From contig JAFFSR010000242.1 of NCBI GenBank assembly GCA_017163975.1, positions 521,001 through 585,000 of the forward strand: DNA of 64,000 nt, read 5' to 3'. The first letter of the stretch is position 1, and each line of letters starts with the position of its first letter. The notes under the pieces are model-generated. The model saw nothing but the letters and a program-made list of their open reading frames with translations. It made no database searches and had not been told where the DNA came from. A program made the position numbers and the translations under genes. This document shows positions 25,501 through 37,924 of this stretch, one piece after another. The stretch comes from Anastatus disparis. Taxonomy: Eukaryota > Arthropoda > Insecta > Hymenoptera > Eupelmidae.

Positions 25501-28190
25501 AATTAATTAGAAAGTGCGTTTGATATTTATATACTTATACCACTGCAAAAATTTCAAATAGATTAAAATAATTAAAGTTAATCGATAAAGCAAATAACAT
25601 ATTATAATAAAATAAAAAAAAAACATAGTAAATAAAAGATAACAGATGCTCGAATGTGCTCCAATTCCCTTCTTTATCATATACTATTAATTTAACAAAA
25701 TGTCATGTTTAAAGTATATTCGATATTCTAGTGTTATTCGTTGTAAATAAAAAAATAATATATTATAATATCCTTATCCGAACAAAGTTAAAATTTGAAA
25801 TTTTTTCTTGTCTTTTAATGATACAGGATGAAATCGAAGAATAGCTTGGCTTAAATTATACAAATCAGTGAAATTACACTTTGTTTGATGCTAGTGCAAA
25901 TTCACGGTCTCTGAGCATCGTTTAGCCGAGGGCCAGTAAAAGATCTCCCATATTGAAGCTGATCTTTTCATCTATATACATATAGACAGAAGAGAGAAAG
26001 CTTAAGTGCTTCCTTGCCAACTTTTACATTCAAGGTTTAGCTTAGTTTCGTATGATTTATGGCTTATTTGTAGATTGTAAAGGCGTGGTGATATGTGAAA
26101 AATTTTCTTTCGGTACACAAATCGTTAAACTTTAGTATCCAACTTGATGACAAAAGCTGCGGCTGTGCAAGAATTCGTAATGAAGTTGTAGAAATTTTTA
26201 TAACAGTATATAACTTTATTGTAAAAATTTTTCCCCATACATTTATTTTTATAATAAAATATTATTTTTTAAATTATTCGTGTAAGTATAATTATTTTAT
26301 TTAGTTCTTTGTACAGTTGTCATTATTACTATCGGAGTAATTTTTTGATAAAAAAAGTTATGCTAAATTTAACGTCACCTATTTTCATTTTATTAAATCG
26401 AAGGTTACATAATTATTTAAATACATTAGAGCTATTTAAACTTATTCAAAACAACTTAATACCCGAGAATTACAATTACGCTCTGAAATAAATGAGATTT
26501 TAAGTATATAATTTAACTTTAAAATTTTAAAATTGTAAATTTAAATGGAATTAGAATAAACTTAAATGAACGTAAATTGCTATATTTCACGGTGACATTA
26601 AAAAATTTTAATTGTAACAGCGAAACATTTCTACCGCGCATGAAGCTTTTATTTTTTAATACTGTAAATATGATACAATTTGAGAATTTTTTGCCAAGTA
26701 TAATTTATTACCGAAATAATTGTTGTCATCTCTCACGGGTAAATAAACAGATTTTCCCCTTGGAAATTCGTTTCCGCGTTTAATACATATGTGCAGATTT
26801 TTCTCTGCTGAAAATCTTGTGACTATACTTATTAAAAACTTTTAATTTTAGAAGGTTATATTTATTATTGCGTCGGGTAATTTACTTCTGAGAATACGTG
26901 ACACCTTCACCCTTTTCAAAATTATAGAGTTAAAATTAAGTATTATAAGAGATTAAAAAAGAAAATGAAAACTGGACGTCTTCTAATGGGTAGTTTTTCT
27001 CTCAATCTTCATGCACATACGAAGATTCGTGTGCACTGGTTGAAATTAGAATTGCACGCGCGTTATCATCCAGAAAAATTTTCCATATAAGAAGAGAAGG
27101 AAGCGCCAGGCTGCAGTAATGCAACGAAACGGAAACTTGATTACCTCATTCTCCTCTTTCTCTCGTGAAGAGCTGAGATGTATAAAACTACATGATGTGT
27201 GTCGTTTTCTTCTGGCTATAGCGAAAATCGTATAACATACGTGAGAGATGCACATGCAAAGGAACATTGTATATATAGGAGAGAGAAACGGGAAGTGTTG
27301 CTCGTTCATATACATGTCGTCGTGTCTTTCTTCCGTAAAATCTTCACGTCCAACAGCTGTCTCTTCTTATTTAAAGTGTACAAGAGACCAGCTGGATGAC
27401 CGCTGTGAAAAAATTCAGTAAACAGTTGCGGATCAACGACACTTATACTACTCGCCATGTCCTAAAGAATCATTACAATATATGCTCGCGTATATACATA
27501 TACTGAATTATAAACCGGCCAAGCTCAACAATATCAAATATGGGATATTATTTTATTAATTTATTTAACAGAATTTAACTTTTATTCTAGAATTCATAGG
27601 TACTTTTGATTTACTAAAGGAAAACTACCTGTGGCTACATATGTTTAATTTTCATATTTATCTTTATATTTGTCATTTTTACAGTCTGTCATTCGTAGTA
27701 AAAAAATCATAGATGTTTGAATTTCAATTATTTTGACATTTATTATAAAAAAATTCAAACGCCACATTATTTATATATATATGTAGGATAGGATATGTTT
27801 ATTATATCTTACATAAAACGTTTATGAATTCTTATCACATGCCCTAATTATGAAAATTTAACATAAACGATTAGACTTATTATTGGACAACCTTCATTGT
27901 ATTATTAACGTTTAAAAAAAGAACATGTTTTACTAAACTTATATTATTATTTCCATTAACGTAACTATAATGCTACATTGTAATTTTGACTTTTTAAATT
28001 TATGATTAGAATTATAGGTTTGAAAAGAAAAAAAGTTTTTAATATTTACTGATACATAGAATTAGTTTGTTTAAATTAAAAGTATAAACAATCTAAATTG
28101 AATTCGGTTAAATAAGAGAACATAAATCGAAGAAATAAAACAAAAAAATTCAATTTAAACATTGTGTAACGTAAGATAAAATAGTAAAAA
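19535..28190. other. Non-coding region between shavenoid and the first transporter gene
   Basis: I see no gene in this 8.6 kb. Just upstream of the shavenoid ATG, TTTTTTACAG ends at 19548, so a non-coding shavenoid exon probably begins at 19547 after an upstream intron. The stretches 22080-22330, 24200-24690 and 26900-27500 are less A+T-rich and could hold promoters. The short open frames in them resemble no family I know. Confidence 0.5.
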
Positions 28191-31173
28191 ATGGAAGACG
28201 ACGATGATACATTTAAAACTGCCGAGTCAATTACTTGTGAAGTTAAATCTATCGCGAATAAAGACGATAACTTGGAATCATTTGCAAGTAAAGTTGAATT
28301 GAAATTAAGAACAAACGATGACAGTTTAGAAGTGTTGGAATCGCTTACTGATAAAACTAAACAATCTTTTCAAGAAATGGATACGCACGGTGAAATTTTG
28401 AGGATTAAATTGTATCGAAGAAGATGGCTTATCTTATTATTATTCACACTGTTTGCAGTTGGAAATCAAGCGCAGTGGATGCAATATACAGTTATTTTAA
28501 ACATCCTATTAAAGTAATGTAATAGCTCTATATTTCTTAATTCATAAGTTAAAACAATTTTTCGTCTTATACGTTATTTCTTATATCAAGCACGTATGTT
28601 ACGAGTGTTTCATAGTGTACACGTGTGAGAATATTAAATAGATGTTTTACACTGTAAATAGAAATATGGATGTTTAGCACACATCAAACAGACGCACAAA
28701 ATAGTGTTTCAGAAACTCAAAGATTTCTTTGAAACTCTAAGATATGGTTCTGTAGTTAAAAAACTGGAACCTGTGTTTTGGCATTTTGTCCAGTTGTCTC
28801 TGACACCTACTGTATTGTTAAAAACTTTTGAATTTTTAAGTTTTTTTTTTTAATTAATTCTATGTAGCACTAACATATGTTTAGTGACTCCAAACTTAAA
28901 AATCGTAATTTTGTTGCTCTTTTTCGGCTGTCATGGCGAAAAATACGATTCTCAATTGGTGTAGAAAGGCTTTATTTACGAAACGAAAAGTTTATGACCC
29001 CTGCCTTCAATTCAAGCTGTAACCAAGATTTCTGATCATCAGGATATTTTTCCTTATAATTTTTATTGCAATTTCTATAAAGATATTTTCTCCATGTATG
29101 CATAAAAATATTATGTATTTATAAATATACATATGCTACGTGTTTAGCTATATTGGACTAACTGCTGACAATTTCCATTTTTTTGACTACAAAATCATTT
29201 TTTGAAGTGTCAAAGAAATCTACAGCCTAAAGAGTGTGCATTTTTTTTTCTCAATGGAAAAAATATTTGAATTTTAAATTTGTATTTAAATAACTTGCGA
29301 CTTTTAATGAGATATGGTTCTTGAATTAACAAGGACAGTATCAACTCTATGAGTTTAAGTTTCGATTACCTTATGATAGATGTTTTGACTGTGTAAATAA
29401 TGAAATATGTGTTTCAAAGTTGATTCTTGGTCTTTAGCTTGTTAGATTATCTTTATTTACGCTTTTTCAACATATAAAAATTTCTCGAAAATTAGAACAA
29501 ATTAAAACCAATCATTTCGGTATTATTAGATAATCAAAATTTCAACTTCATAAAGTCAATATTCTCTTTTTAATTGAATTCTGTACAAATCAGCGTTTTG
29601 GGGTTAAAATAATTGATGAACTAAAAAAATTAAACTAATCTATAAAATAATAAAGAAAATGTAAAAAATATTTAACTTTTTAGGTATTATAAAGTATCAA
29701 CTTTAGTGATTGAAAGCACAGCTATTATTTACAATGTATTTTTTTTAATCAGTTTATTTCCAATCATGAGGATGATCAATAAACATGGACTGAGATTAAC
29801 ATTTATAGTTGCTACAGCACTGACATGTTTAGGCACTTGGATCAAATATTTTTCTACATCAAGAGAATATTTCTTAATTACTATATTAGGTCAATGTTTT
29901 ATCGCAGTTTTTAATAGTATTTGTACAATCATACCAGCGACTTTAGCTACGTATTGGTTTGATCCTGAAGAAGTTGCGACTGCTACTGGTATTGGATTTT
30001 CTGGATTAATGTTTGGCATAGCTATATCTTCAGTAGTTACAACAAAGATTGTCAGGATGCACAGTAATTTAAATGATATTGGATTAGATATGCAAAAATT
30101 GAACTTGTTATTAGCTACTTATTGTACTTTCATATTTTTACTCACAATTATTTGTAAGTTATTATTTTTTCTTGCAGTAATGATTTTTATTTATATTTAT
30201 ACTGACAAAAATAAAATTGTGAATCAAAAATGACAATGTAACGCTAAATAGAAGTGTTCATTAATAATCAGATGCTTGGTTTAAGATTTGAATAATTTAG
30301 TATTTCCCAGGTCCTTAAATTTAAGGGGAAATTTACTAGAATTAAAAATATATATTTTCCATTCTTTTAAAAATTTTTAAGTCAAAGTGAAAGAGTACCC
30401 CCCGTTAAGATAGGTAAAATGCCCTCCCTCATATATTTCAAAACTAATATTTTTTCTTGTTTTTATAGTAATTAAGATTAGGTTTTGTTATATTTATAGT
30501 TTCCTAACACATACCCTAACCTCAACATAACCTAAAAATCACTTTTTTCAAAAAATTTTTTTTTCATCTGGAAGGATGAATGATATTAATCCTGCGAAAA
30601 TCATATGACTAGGACTTAGCACTCTCTTTTACTGTGATTTTTTGCGAGTCCTAGAAAGCAGTTTTTCTAACCTAAAAATAACATTTAAATCATATAATCT
30701 CCGTAACTTTGCTCAGGGAGGGGCTACAAGTAATTTTCTGGGCTTAAAATTTGTATTTTTAAAAAACAAATACAATTTATGATGACCAAAAATTCGATTC
30801 TGGCATGGCGCCATGGCGAAAAACTCGAAAAACCATTTTTTCATAGGTTTTCTATCGGTTATTGGTCTCTAGCAACTCACAAATCATTTTTAGAGAAAAA
30901 AACATAGCTTCATTGGATTCTACGTGAAAAAATACATTGAAAATGTGCATGATTACTTTAGGAATACTTGGATGCTGTTACAAAACAATTAAAAAAATTA
31001 AATAATTCTGAAATTATTACATATCTACTTTGCATCGTTGCTGCATTTTATGTTTTTATGACTTTGGTCATCTCTTTAGAGTCTCAAAGCTACTATTCAA
31101 TGTATTCATAGGCAAATGACGTCCACTGTACGCGAAAAACAGAGACAAATACTAGACAGATAACTATAACTCC

Positions 31174-31246
<73 letters not shown>

Positions 31247-32134
31247 AATAACTTGCTATCCCTCGTATATACATAAGGAATGGCGAGTTGTTCTTAGGGA
31301 ACGCAAATTATTTTTCTTATACATAGATAAAAAGCTAATGTTTATCTATTCCTGTATCTATTCTTTTTAGTGTTCTTTTTTAGCTTGTAAGAGACCTAAC
31401 ATGTTTTCTGTCCTCCATAAATCACGAACTCGATAGATTTGAACAATTAAATGATTCCAATTAAGTTCCAAATTCTCTCTCTAATGATTCAGTGATCTCT
31501 CGATACAAGAGATTGCGATATAAGAGATTTCGAGCTCTTTCTTCTAAATATGGGCGTGAGCCTAAGTATTTGCGTTATCCCACCACTGTGAAAGTGAGAG
31601 AGACAGAATATACACGCATGTTGGATACAACTCACACAACAAAACAGTAGGTGTGGGTATCACTCTTGACTCAAGCGTGTTGGGGACTTTTTGTATAAAA
31701 GAATTTTCAAGAAAATTCCTCTCCTGAAGGCCCGTTGATTATCTTGTATCCAGAGTCTACTGTAATACAAAAAGACAGATGATACGACCGTTACTTCAGT
31801 TATGTTTAAAAATCTTATTTTAGCGTGCAATAGGCGCAATTTGGCTGTAAATACATCGAATAGTAGCTTTATGACTCTAAAGAGATGATGATCTTTTAAT
31901 TTTTGAATTTGGAACCTAATTAGAATCATTTAATTGTTCAAATCTACCGAGTTCGTGATTTATGGAGGACAGAAAACATGTTAGGTCTCTTACAAGCTAA
32001 AAAAGAACACTAAAAAGAATAGTTACAGGAATAGATAAACATTGGTTTTTTATCTATGTATAAGAAAAATAATTTGCGTTTCCTAAGAACAACTCACTAT
32101 TCCTTATGTATATACGAGGGATAGCAAGTTATTC

Positions 32135-32192
<58 letters not shown>

Positions 32193-34588
32193 GGAGTTAA
32201 CGTTATCTGTCTAGTATTTGTTTCTGTTTTTCGGGTGTAGTGGACATAATTTGCCTATCGATACATTGAATAGTAGCTTTGAGACTCTAAAGAGATGACC
32301 AAGGTCATAAAAACATAAAATGCAGCAACGACGCAAAGTAGCTATGTAATAATTTTAGAATTATTTTATTTTTTTAATTGTTTTGTAACAGCATCCAAGT
32401 ATTCCTGAAGTTATTATGCATATTTTCAATGTATTTTTTCATGTAGAATCCAATGAAGCTATTTTTTTTTCTTTAAAAATGATTTGTGAGTTGCTAGAGA
32501 CCAATAACCGATAGAAAACCTATGAAAAAATGGTTTTTCGAGTTTTTCGCCATGGCGCCATGCCAGAATCGAATTTTTGGTCATCATAAACTTTATTTGT
32601 TTTTTAAAAATACAAATTTTAAGCCCAGAAAATTACTTGTAGCCCCTCCCACAGCAAAGTTACGGAGATTTTATGATTTAAATGTTATTTTTAGGTTAGA
32701 AAAACTGCTTTCTAGGACTCGCAAAAAATCACAGTTGAAGAGAGTGCTAAGACCTAGTCATATGTTTTTCGCGGGATTAATATCATTTATCCTTCCAGAT
32801 AAAAAAAAAATTTTATAAAAAAAGTGATTTTTAGGTTATGTTGAGGTTAGGGTATGTGTTAGGAAACTATAAATATAACAAAACCTAATCTTAATTACTA
32901 TAAAAACAAGAAAAAATATTAGTTTTAAAATATATGAGGGAGGGCATTTTACCTATCTTAACGGGGGGTACTCTTTATCAGCAAGAAATAGAAATTTCGG
33001 ATCTTTAACTATAATTTTTAAGAAAACAGCCGCTTTAGCTTCTTGTTTCTATTTTCAATAATTCGAAACTGTTATTTATAATATTGTAATTTATCATGTT
33101 GTTGAATTTCTATATATTAGGAATCTTTGGTTGTTACCTTAATTCAAATGATACAATTCAAATTCTTAGAAAAATATTGCAAATTTTATTTTTTAATTTG
33201 AAGGTATTCTGTATTGTCAGGAGAAAAGAATGCCTCTTTAAATCGTGCTTAATTCTAAATTCTATTTTTGTCAGTGTAATATTAATTTATTATTTTACAT
33301 TGTACATGTACAGTATTAAAAGCCAATTCATTTCAATTATTATTTCAAGTTTTTGAAGAAGAGCCAAAACTACCACCTAGTAAGGAAAGAGCCGTACAAA
33401 TAATGAATAAAAATAGCAAATTTGAATTTTGGAGTACAGTCTTTCGACTTGTAAAAAATAAAAATTACTTTTTATTATGGAATGCCCGCGGTATGATTGC
33501 AGGACAAACAATGGCTATTAATGCATTTTTTAATGCGCTATATTTAATCCATTTTGAGGTAAATTTTAATTATTTAATATCTTTATGGATTAAAATTAAT
33601 TAAAATATTTTGCTTTCTAGGATGGAGCACAGGATGTTGGAAAGCTTTGCTTATTGTATACTTTTTGCGGTTTCTTAGGAATTTTAATTTTTGGTCAAAT
33701 TATAGATAGAACAAAAAAATTTAAGTATGTTAATTAAGGTAGTTGTCTACCCCTTACATTATAAAAAACTATTTATTATAAAATACGTTAAAATTTGGTT
33801 CACAACTTCAATATAACTTTATAAATAAATAATTAAATTTTTGGAACGATTATCGGTTACAGAATTATAATATAATATTTTGAAATTCTAACTTTAATGA
33901 TATTTATTATATGAAATGAAAATTTCAATCTTACTTTTGAAACCACTGGACTTTATAAAATTTTAACTACTTATTTGTGAAATTATATTAAAGTTGTGAA
34001 CCGCTATAATAATAATAAACAGTTTTTTATGATGTAAAGGGGTAAACAACTACCTTAAGTTTTATTTTATGATTATTTCATTAAAAAACATAAATATTTC
34101 TAATTATTTTTATTTTTTAGATTAATAATGGTAATTTTATCTGCCTTATATATTTTATGTATAATATTATTTGCACTTTCTTTGTATATGAAAATAAAGT
34201 GGACAGTTTTTGCTTCAACTGGACTCTTAGGGTAAGAATAAATATTTAAAAAAAAGTTTTTAGTTCTTAAAATCTCTAAATGTATTTCTTTTATAGATGT
34301 TTCGGATATAGTTATTATGTATTGAGTTTTGGAAGTAGCGCAGAATGCAGAGATCCTGAATCTGGAAATTTCGCAGCAATTATTTTAATTTTAGGAGATC
34401 AGATTTATTCAGCTATAATATTAATTTGTTCTACTCAACTTATTGAAGCATATGATGATTTATCTGCTCATATATTTTATTGTATAATTGCTGTAGTTGG
34501 TTTTATGATAACATTATTAGTGCAAGAAAAGCAAAAAAGACAAGCTGCAATTAAAATCGAAAATCCCATTTACGTGAAAAAGTTATAA
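28191..34588 (+). CDS. FLVCR/SLC49-like major facilitator transporter, copy A
   Basis: Exons 28191-28513, 29684-30153, 33350-33558, 33621-33724, 34121-34231 and 34297-34588 join in phase to 1509 nt (502 aa). A 75-residue acidic N-terminal tail precedes LYRRRW and 12 hydrophobic segments (about 79-100, 119-138, 144-166, 170-198, 205-230, 247-266, 303-331, 341-362, 368-391, 396-417, 428-452, 462-482). Family marks are the QWMQY stretch in TM1 (W96), GLRLT before TM3, LGQC in TM4 and PESG before TM11. FLVCR-family carriers move choline or related amines, and heme has also been reported. The substrate here is unknown. AATAAA overlaps the stop and recurs at 34593. Introns 2 and 4 carry mobile elements. 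The start codon context (AAAAATGG) is good. Confidence 0.85.
28514..29683 (+). other. Intron 1 of transporter copy A
   Basis: The donor GTAATG is at 28514 and the acceptor TTTTTAG ends at 29683. Two segments (near 28640 and 29370) share GATGTTTT..CTGTGTAAAT-type strings, and GAGATATGGTTCT or AAGATATGGTTCT occurs twice, which suggests a decayed internal duplication. No gene was seen. Confidence 0.5.
31182..31246. repeat. (TA)n(TG)n microsatellite in the left foldback arm
   Basis: A run of TA followed by a long TG run. The mirrored position of the right arm (about 32139-32192) has only TA/TATG, so the TG tract arose or expanded in one arm. Confidence 0.85.
32139..32192. repeat. (TA)n microsatellite in the right foldback arm
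   Basis: A long, nearly pure TA tract that mirrors the left-arm microsatellite. Confidence 0.85.
33738..34054. mobile_element. 317-bp MITE with TTAA duplications (piggyBac-like) in intron 4 of transporter A
   Basis: GGTAGTTGTCTACCCC at the left end is matched by GGGGTAAACAACTACC at the right end, with imperfect complementarity over most of each half. TTAA flanks both sides (33734-33737 and 34055-34058). A TTAA target duplication with terminal inverted repeats is the hallmark of piggyBac-type insertion. No coding capacity. It lies wholly inside an intron. Confidence 0.82.
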
Positions 34589-36622
34589 TAAAAATAAAAA
34601 TTTTTTTACTTTTTATTATTTAAACAGAATTTTTAAACACAACATACTTTATTTTAAAAAATTTGAATTTAAAGAAACTCTGTGCCAATATATCGGCACC
34701 TATTTTTTGTTATTCGTTATGATGGTGTCTTAAAAATTTTATAGAGCGTAATCATAAAAATTATAAAACGCCGCGATGAAAATTATGAAACGACACAATC
34801 AAAGTTATTAGACATCATGATAAAAATATTTGTATTGGAAATTTTATATAATATTCAGCAGCTTATTTATGATAATACTACTCTGCTATTGCAACAATTG
34901 TTACTTTAACTTTTGTAGAAAAATACTCTTTGTGTAAAAATAAATAAAATTTTAAAAAATAGATCACAAAAATCCTTTTTTTTAGAATTAGGTTTCTTCT
35001 AGATTTATTGATGAATGTTTTTGAAGTACAAATAACGTAAATTTTATTCTTACGCAATATTTTATTAACTTTAGAGGTGGTTAAAAATACTATAATTTAA
35101 CATGCCACTGTATTGGCACTATCTTCACTTTATTATTTAAAGTATTGATTTTCTTAATTTTTTATATATATTACAACATTGATATATTTTATAGATTTGA
35201 CACAAATATACCAAAAATAACGAATAAGATTGTTACATCAGGTGAAGTTTCCTAATATGAGCCATTGCCTAATGTGAATTACCACGATTTTTAATAATCC
35301 TTATCACGCTATTTATTGAAAATGATTTTATTTAATGTAATGGAGTTGCCATTCAATTTTATATTTATTTATTGAATTTGTGAAATATGAGGGATTATTG
35401 CTTATAATGAATAGGATCAATCAGTTGGTACTTAAACACCAGTTGGTAGCTGGATAAAATAAAAAATAATTCTTAAATATTTAATTTTCATACATATGAT
35501 CATAAATTTTGCATTCATCGTAATAGCATTAGTCTAACAAGACTTGAAAAATTACCTATTTACGTGTCTCAAGTGTCCATTTACCAGATGATTTACTCTA
35601 CCTCAAAACCTATCCAATATTTAAAATTGTAGCGTTAGCAAAATAAGTAATGATGAGTGTATTATATTACACGTTATAGCGTGGGCGCAAAGTATTTCCG
35701 CGTAAGTTTAATCTTTATGTGACAGTGTACTTAATAAATAAATTAAAATGCTTGCATCTGTGTTTTTAAAATGTTTTCAATGCTTTTTAAACTGGTGAAT
35801 CGAATAAAATTTTCACACCATATTTTTTAAGTGGTTTACTTTTGAAATCTGAAAAAAAATTTTCGGTATTCTGCACTTAGATGAGCCTTTAATATAATGT
35901 CGTGTTTTATAATAATATAAATTTGAAAAATTTGAAAAATTGAATGTTAAATTGAATAAATATGATTTTCTTCATAATTTCGTCTACAAAAAATATCTCA
36001 AAGTTAAAAAAATATTTTGAAACTTTAAACCTCTCAATATCTTGAAACTTTTATTGTAATTTACTTTTATATAAAAATATACGGAATAATTTAAAATAAA
36101 TAAGAAAATAAATAAATTGAAAAAAACGCTACCAAGTGCTTTGGCGCAATGCTTTCTCATAGAGCTCATTGAGTTAGAGTAATTTTATTTTTTTAAATGT
36201 GATTTTAATGCAAAAAACATAATTTCTATTCAAGAAAAATTAAGAAGGGAAAGAAAGAGTGAGGGTGAGAGAGTTATTAGAAAATAGGAAGAGAGAGGAT
36301 CAAATGAAAATAGTGTAAAAATCAGTATTAAAGTGAGATAAAAGGAAAGAGAGGAAGTGATGAAGAAAAAAAAAGAGTTACTGAGAGCGTTAAATCAGAA
36401 ATCAGAAGAAGTGATCAAAGAGCTACGCCAAGAAAACAATTTTTCAAAAACTTGTTTTATAATGACTGTAGCGAATGTCTATTATGCAAATTTTAGAACA
36501 AATCTATCGAGTAGTTTACGTAAAATAGAAGAAAAATAAAAAATGAAATTTTTTTTTAAGCGAAGCTTTTATACGGACGTTTTGGGCGCTCGCCGCGTGG
36601 CCACTCATATCCGTGCTAATGC

Positions 36623-36849
36623 CCCGAACACAATAGTCCGCAATTTGTTCGGCAGACACGCCAATTCACTAGATCGTGCTTAGGAAATTTTCAGAGCCAA
36701 CTGTAAGAAAATAAATTGCGGAATATTTTGCTTAGGGCATATTGCCGGAAATTGAATTTATTTTCTTACAGTTGGCTCTAAAAATTCCCTAGGCACGATC
36801 TAGTGAATTGGCGTGTCCGCCGAACAAATTGCGGACTATTGTGTTCGGG
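36623..36849. repeat. Hairpin element with arms of about 95 bp
   Basis: Arms at 36623-36716 and 36755-36849, outer ends CCCGAACAC and GTGTTCGGG, with few mismatches and a spacer of about 38 nt. It looks like a small foldback MITE or a hairpin-RNA locus. No target-site duplication is evident. Confidence 0.8.
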
Positions 36850-36973
36850 CCATAAACGTCAGATTTTGAAAGCGTTACACGATATATATAGGTACACAGA
36901 GTGGCAGTTGCGGCGTGCGTATCGTGCCAGTATACGTGCACGCTGCCTCCCATCCCCACCTCTCCCTAACTCA

Positions 36974-37637
36974 CTAGGAGAGTATCAGACCTCCGGATCA
37001 CGGATTTATCTTAAACTTTGGGATAAGTTTTCAGATGTCAAAACATGAAAGGAAACAGAATTTTAGATCCCAACGCTCAATATTTCCCTAGTTACAGGCA
37101 ATTAAAGAAAATCACTAAAAAAGTTACTAGATTTTCAAACGCATATAGTTCCTTAGCATTGATAGCTAGGAGCATGAAACTTTTTTTAGCCAAAAGCTGA
37201 GCTCAAATCCTTTCGAAATAGTAGTTATAGCATGTCGAAATATTATTTTTTCCCAAAGTTATAGCGTTATAAACATTGGATCTGATTTTTCTTTTTAAAA
37301 CATTATTTAATAAAAAAAGCTGAAATTGGGTCTAATGTTTATCACGCTATAACTTTGGGAAAAAATAATATTTTGACATGTTATAACTACTATTTCGAAA
37401 GGATTTGAGCTCAGCTTTCATTTAAAAAAAGTTTCATGCTCCTAAGTATCAATGCTAAGGACCCGTAAGCGTTTGAAAATCTAGTAACTTTTTTAGTGAT
37501 ATTCTTTAATTGCCTGTAACTAGGGAAATATTGAGCGTTGGGGTTTAAAATTCTGTTTCCTTTCATATTTTAACATCTGAAAACTTATCACAAAGTTTGA
37601 GCAAAATCCGTGATCCGGAGGTCTGATACTCTCCTAG
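36974..37637. mobile_element. 664-bp foldback MITE flanked by TCA
   Basis: The left arm (36974 to about 37297) is nearly the full reverse complement of the right arm (about 37320-37637). The ends read CTAGGAGAGTATCAGACC inward. The trinucleotide TCA directly flanks both ends (36971-36973 and 37638-37640), a possible 3-bp target-site duplication. No coding capacity. Confidence 0.82.
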
Positions 37638-37924
37638 TCAGTGTGCGTGGCCTTCTGTTTCCCTCTCACTTATAGTAGTCATCGCTTTCTATCTCTTTCT
37701 CTTGAATATCCGTTGCGATGTGCTGTTTCGTTTATCCCGCTTTCTGTCGATTGTTAATAAATCGTGTAAATTGTAATTCTATAAGAATAGAATTGAAAAC
37801 ATTTGTACCATAATTTAGTTACCATCAACCAATAGTTACTTTGGTACAATATAAAAATGAGAATAGTGGCGTACAAATTACTGAATGTACTTCTGATGAA
37901 CATACAAATTTATGAATGATTCTA

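Larger units (their letters stand above)
30390..32976. mobile_element. Large foldback element (arms about 1.07 kb) in intron 2 of transporter A
   Basis: The left arm (30390 to about 31476) is matched by its near-complete reverse complement (about 31905-32976) across a 0.43-kb spacer. The ends read AAAGAGTACCCCCCGTTAAG inward from both sides. Inside each arm, in mirrored order, are GGCATGGCGCCATGGCGAAA, a TA-rich microsatellite and the segment around CATGTTAGGTCTCTTACAAG. No transposase frame is visible. The open frame at 32522-32818 is arm sequence. No convincing target-site duplication was seen. It is best described as a non-autonomous foldback (palindromic) element. Confidence 0.88.

Noticed and set aside
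32522..32818. 98-codon open frame
   Set aside because: It lies within the right arm of the foldback, resembles no family and is low-complexity.
34680..35230. Possible MITE with TGCCAATATATCGGCA-like ends
   Set aside because: The two similar strings do not form consistent terminal repeats and no target duplication was found.
36357..36539. 60-codon lysine/glutamate-rich frame
   Set aside because: It follows from purine-rich DNA (GA-rich strand). No homology is recognisable and no neighbouring exon was seen.
36803..37048. 81-codon open frame
   Set aside because: It starts in the hairpin arm at 36.8 kb and ends in the next foldback arm, so it is chance coding across two repeats.
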